Source: Lachnospiraceae bacterium (GTDB taxonomy: Bacteria; Bacillota; Clostridia; Lachnospirales; Lachnospiraceae). Taken from it: a stretch of DNA of 9,168 nucleotides. Each line of letters begins with the position of its first letter. Within the stretch, counting starts at the first letter, position 1. This document shows positions 6,869-9,168 of the stretch, piece after piece. Where the stretch lies: the NCBI GenBank assembly GCA_003489085.1, contig DNJM01000022.1, forward strand, positions 19,435-28,602. Reading direction: 5' to 3'. Both the position numbers and the translations under genes were made by a program. The notes under the pieces are model-generated. The model searched no databases, was not told the origin of the DNA, and saw only the letters and a list, made by a program, of their open reading frames with translations.

Positions 6869-7026
6869 GTACCTACGGATGTATCTATGGTGCTGCGCCG
6901 AGGGCATTGTCCCTCCGGGGTTTGACTGGAAACGGTGAGGCCTTCCATTGTGAAAAAAGAAATGCAGTTTGAAACGGGCAAATGAGATGTCGAAGAGCGA
7001 AAGGCTCAGAGACGTCTAATAGGTAT
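6869..7026 (+). ncRNA. Molybdenum/tungsten cofactor (Moco/Tuco) riboswitch-like aptamer
   Basis: The leader of a Moco synthesis operon folds as expected for the Moco RNA motif. Closing stem P1 pairs 6869-6875 with 7020-7026 (TACCTA/TAGGTA core). Inside it, ATGG (6887-6890) pairs with CCAT (6945-6948). GAGGG (6900-6904) pairs with CCCTC (6911-6915). ACTG (6925-6928) and CGGT (6933-6936) form a stem capped by a GAAA tetraloop, giving the GGAAACGGTGAGGCC stretch I recall as conserved in this family. GAAACGGG recurs at 6971-6978, and a side arm pairs AGATGTC (6985-6991) with GACGTCT (7011-7017), enclosing a GAGC/GCTC hairpin. Family knowledge: the motif precedes Moco genes and senses the finished cofactor. 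Identification is from memory of the motif plus the downstream genes; Moco and tungsten-cofactor variants cannot be separated here. Confidence 0.8.
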
Positions 7027-7032
7027 GCCTAT

Positions 7033-7075
7033 AAAGAATGCAATGACTTTTTTCAGAAGGATTTGCATTCTTTTT
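7033..7075 (+). terminator. Intrinsic terminator in the mobAB leader (riboswitch expression platform)
   Basis: AAAGAATGCAA (7033-7043) pairs perfectly with TTGCATTCTTT (7063-7073); the T run continues to 7075 and, after GAG, TTTT follows at 7079-7082. The 19-nt loop is long and contains CAGAAGGA. The hairpin lies 7 nt after the aptamer and 60 nt before mobAB, so it can stop transcription before the genes. The 5' arm is nearly repeated inside the aptamer at 6956-6966. Confidence 0.8.
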
Positions 7076-7103
7076 GAGTTTTACGGGAAATTCTTAATGG
7101 AAT

Positions 7104-7127
7104 CTCCTGAAAATTTTTCAGAAGGAG
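7104..7127 (+). promoter_or_regulatory. Hairpin masking the mobAB ribosome binding site
   Basis: CTCC (7104-7107) can pair with GGAG (7124-7127), and TGAAA (7108-7112) with TTTCA (7116-7120), leaving small bulges at 7121-7123. This would bury the AAGGAG (7122-7127) that lies 7 nt before ATG 7135. It may give translational control in addition to the upstream terminator. The stem is AT-rich and its stability was judged by eye only. Confidence 0.5.
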
Positions 7128-7134
7128 TTTTCAT

Positions 7135-8241
7135 ATGCACTATGGAGCTGTGATTCTGGCGGGAGGAAAAAGCCGCCGGATGGGACAAAATAAGGCAGAA
7201 TTGACATTACATGGTGTCCGGTTTCTGGATAAGCTGGTGTATGAATTAAGCGGTTTTCCGGAGATCCTGATTTCGGTAGATGACGTTGGAAGACATCCGG
7301 AGATTCCTTATCCCATGATAGGAGATGTCTTTCCGGACTGCGGTCCGATGGGAGGGCTGTACGCGGCCCTGAAGTATTGTCGTTCCGAAGCATTGTTCAC
7401 CGTATCCTGTGACACGCCGCTTGTCTCCAAAGGGATTGCTGACGCACTTTGCGATAGAATGGATAAGGATGTGGATGCAGTGATTGTCGTGACCGGAGAA
7501 GGCCGGAAGCATCCGCTGTGCGGCATTTATCGGAAGAGCTGTCTGCCAATTCTGGAAAAGCTGCTGCAGCAGGGGCAGTACCGGATGATGGAACTGCTTA
7601 AGAGGCTGCAGATCAGAACCTATGATGTGGGAACAGAAGCCTGGCGTCTGATGAATGTAAACACACCGCAGGAGATGAAGCGTCTGCGCACAGGAAACTG
7701 CCTTGCAGTCTGTGGCTGGAAGAATGCCGGAAAGACAACGTTGGTAGAAGGTCTGCTTCCGCTTCTGAAAAGAAATGGGCTTACTGTTGCGGTGGTGAAG
7801 CATGACGGGCACAGTTATGTGCCGGATGTGCCGGGAACAGACAGCTATCGGTTTTTTCAGGCCGGGGCAGATGCGGCGGTTATATTCGATGCAGAGAAGT
7901 GCTCTTTGACCAGGCGCTGTAACGATCCGGAGGCGGAGGCAGAACGGCTTGCAGAAGGAGCGGATCTGATTCTGCTGGAAGGATTTAAGAAGAGTACGTA
8001 TCCCAAGCTGGAAATTGTGCGGAAGGAACAGGGAGCACAGCCGATGGCAGAGCTGCGCGGAAGAATTGCCTATGTCAGTGACAGGAGAGATGTCGGCAGG
8101 GAGATCCCCGGGCTGCCGGTATTCGCCCCGGATGATCAGGAAGCAATCGCGGCATTTATTCTGAAGGCATATAGATCCGGTGCCCTGAAGGAGCGGTATG
8201 AAGCGGCGGGGCAGATACAGGGAAGGGAGAAGGAAGATTGA
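7135..8241 (+). CDS. Bifunctional molybdenum cofactor protein: MobA guanylyltransferase fused to MobB GTP-binding protein
   Basis: Residues 1 to about 185 are MobA, which transfers GMP from MTP-type substrate GTP to molybdopterin to make the dinucleotide cofactor: AVILAGGKSRRMGQNKA (5-21), DCGPMGGLYAAL (68-79), SCDTPLV with metal-binding Asp93 (91-97), HPLCGIY (126-132) and NVNTP (174-178). Residues about 188-350 are MobB, a GTP-binding partner: P-loop CGWKNAGKTT (193-202), VKHDGH (221-226), GTDSYRFFQAGA (234-245) and LLEGFKKSTYPKLEIVR (280-296). All key motifs of both halves are present, so the fusion is expected to work in both roles. At 368 aa its length equals one MobA plus one MobB. The substrate could be CTP instead of GTP if the enzyme is MocA-like, since the two are related. 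AAGGAG at 7122-7127 sets the ATG. The gene lies behind the riboswitch-like leader and overlaps moeA by 4 nt. Confidence 0.93.
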   Translation: MHYGAVILAGGKSRRMGQNKAELTLHGVRFLDKLVYELSGFPEILISVDDVGRHPEIPYPMIGDVFPDCGPMGGLYAALKYCRSEALFTVSCDTPLVSKGIADALCDRMDKDVDAVIVVTGEGRKHPLCGIYRKSCLPILEKLLQQGQYRMMELLKRLQIRTYDVGTEAWRLMNVNTPQEMKRLRTGNCLAVCGWKNAGKTTLVEGLLPLLKRNGLTVAVVKHDGHSYVPDVPGTDSYRFFQAGADAAVIFDAEKCSLTRRCNDPEAEAERLAEGADLILLEGFKKSTYPKLEIVRKEQGAQPMAELRGRIAYVSDRRDVGREIPGLPVFAPDDQEAIAAFILKAYRSGALKERYEAAGQIQGREKED

Positions 8242-9168
8242 AAAGGGAAAAGGGCAACAGGATTGAAGAAGCGTGTCAGCTTCTGGTGGAGCAGGATATC
8301 TGTACAAAGACAGATCAGATTCCGATTACAGAGTCCTACGGCAGGGTACTGGCAGAACGAATCGCGGCAGAGACTGCGGTTCCTTCTTTTCGAAGGAGTG
8401 CTTATGACGGGTATGCCGTCAGAAGGTCGGATATCGCATGGGCATCGGAAGCATCGCCGGTTACTTTGGGGGTAATGGAGACGATTCCTGCCGGAAGAAT
8501 TGGTCATTATCCGGTAACAGAAGGGAAAGCAGCAAGAATTATGACCGGAGCTGCCGTTCCTGCCGGAGCGGATGCGGTGGTTATGCATGAGCTGACACGG
8601 TTTACGGATACGGAGGTGACATTTTTTGCACCTGCCGGAGCAGATAACATTGTACCGGCCGGGGAGGATGTGCAGCTGGGGGAATGTCTGGCCGAGGCAG
8701 GAAAGGTGATCGGTGCAGCTGATGTGGCACTGTTTGCAGGGCAGGGAATGCAGCATGTCCGGGTCTATAAACGGCCGGAGGCCGCGCTTCTAAGTACCGG
8801 AAGTGAGCTCCTGATGCCAGGAGAGACGCTGGCGCCGGGAAAGATTTATAATACGAATCCCTATCTTCTTCAGGGGTATCTTCTAAAATATGGTATGCTG
8901 CCGAAGGTATGCGGAATTGTACCGGATGAGAAAGTCATTCTGGCAGAGCGGATCGAAGAGGCCCTGGAAACCTCTGATCTGGTGATTACAACCGGAGGAG
9001 TGTCAGCCGGGGATTATGACTATATTCCCAGTGTCGTAGAACAGATCGGAGCAGATATTCTGTTTCACAGGCTGCCATTTAAGCCGGGGGGAGCCATGCT
9101 GGCTGCAGTCAGGGAGAAGAAAGTCATTCTGGGATTATCCGGAAATCCCGGAGCCGCCGCAGTAGGGC
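8238..9168 (+). CDS. moeA: Molybdopterin molybdenumtransferase MoeA (3' end outside the window)
   Basis: Inserts molybdate into adenylylated molybdopterin. The visible 310 codons cover about three quarters of a protein of roughly 400 aa. Signatures: PSFRRSAYDGYAV (49-61, where many relatives have a different residue before RSA), IMTGAAVPAGADAVVMHE (101-118), the MoCF/MogA-like core LLSTGSELL (184-192), TTGGVSAGDYDY (251-262) and GLSGNPGAA (299-307). The start is TTG 8238, whose bases overlap the mobAB stop (TTGA), with GGGAGAAGGA at 8225-8234 just upstream. No ATG or GTG suits the conserved N-terminus, and this start gives the expected distance to the RSAxDGYA motif. The 4-nt overlap implies translational coupling. 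A molybdenum or tungsten enzyme or further cofactor genes may follow beyond the window; none lies inside it. Confidence 0.94.
   Translation, partial: MKREKGNRIEEACQLLVEQDICTKTDQIPITESYGRVLAERIAAETAVPSFRRSAYDGYAVRRSDIAWASEASPVTLGVMETIPAGRIGHYPVTEGKAARIMTGAAVPAGADAVVMHELTRFTDTEVTFFAPAGADNIVPAGEDVQLGECLAEAGKVIGAADVALFAGQGMQHVRVYKRPEAALLSTGSELLMPGETLAPGKIYNTNPYLLQGYLLKYGMLPKVCGIVPDEKVILAERIEEALETSDLVITTGGVSAGDYDYIPSVVEQIGADILFHRLPFKPGGAMLAAVREKKVILGLSGNPGAAAVG

Noticed and set aside
6690..7134. Possible CRISPR, tRNA or phage attachment site in the longest gap between recognised genes
   Set aside because: No regularly spaced repeats, no cloverleaf and no tRNA 3' end were seen; the region is explained by the short ORF, promoter, aptamer and terminator.
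7246..8307. Long open frame (353 codons) on the - strand across mobAB
   Set aside because: Antisense to intact MobA and MobB motifs; the composition is Cys/His/Arg-rich and it shows no domain.
8136..8756. 206-codon - strand frame and 70-codon + frame at 8263-8475 over moeA
   Set aside because: Both overlap the moeA frame, which carries clear family motifs throughout; these are out-of-frame shadows.

Overview
The window reads as chromosomal DNA of an anaerobic Firmicute, most likely a gut-type Clostridia such as a Lachnospiraceae member. The signs are moderate GC, strong AGGAGG-type ribosome binding sites, all genes on the + strand, two likely TTG starts, and proteins (clostridial malic enzyme, GlgX-type debranching enzyme, MobA-MobB fusion) typical of that group. 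This placement is an inference from gene content and style, not from any search. No mobile element, CRISPR array, tRNA or rRNA is visible.

Layout. 1-627 is the C-terminal half of a glycerate kinase. 628-774 is an AT-rich regulatory gap with twin ATAG-N7/8-CTAT boxes of the LysR-regulator type and an extended -10. 775-2827 is a three-gene operon: two short (about 190 aa) CHR-family transporter halves joined end to start, then a LysR-family regulator. 2838-4112 is a NAD(P)-dependent malic enzyme with its own promoter, closed by a hairpin terminator at 4164-4195. 4291-6488 is a glycogen/alpha-glucan debranching enzyme with its own promoter; its start is probably the TTG at 4356. It is followed by a 62-aa protein of unknown function and a 23-codon ORF behind a perfect AGGAGG. 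6783-7134 is a long structured leader with a molybdenum-cofactor (Moco/Tuco) riboswitch-like aptamer, an intrinsic terminator and a Shine-Dalgarno-masking hairpin. It precedes mobA-mobB (fused) and moeA, which runs off the window end.

How the parts work together. The first two thirds concern central carbon and storage metabolism (glycerate to phosphoglycerate, malate to pyruvate, glycogen debranching) plus a LysR-controlled two-subunit transporter of unknown substrate. The last third makes molybdenum cofactor: MobA adds the nucleotide, MobB is a GTP-binding partner, and MoeA inserts the metal. The leader suggests feedback control by finished cofactor. The most interesting structure is this leader. 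A copy of the terminator's 5' arm lies inside the aptamer and could act as antiterminator, and the terminator loop carries an exact 13-nt copy of the mobAB ribosome-binding region, suggesting coupled control of transcription and translation.
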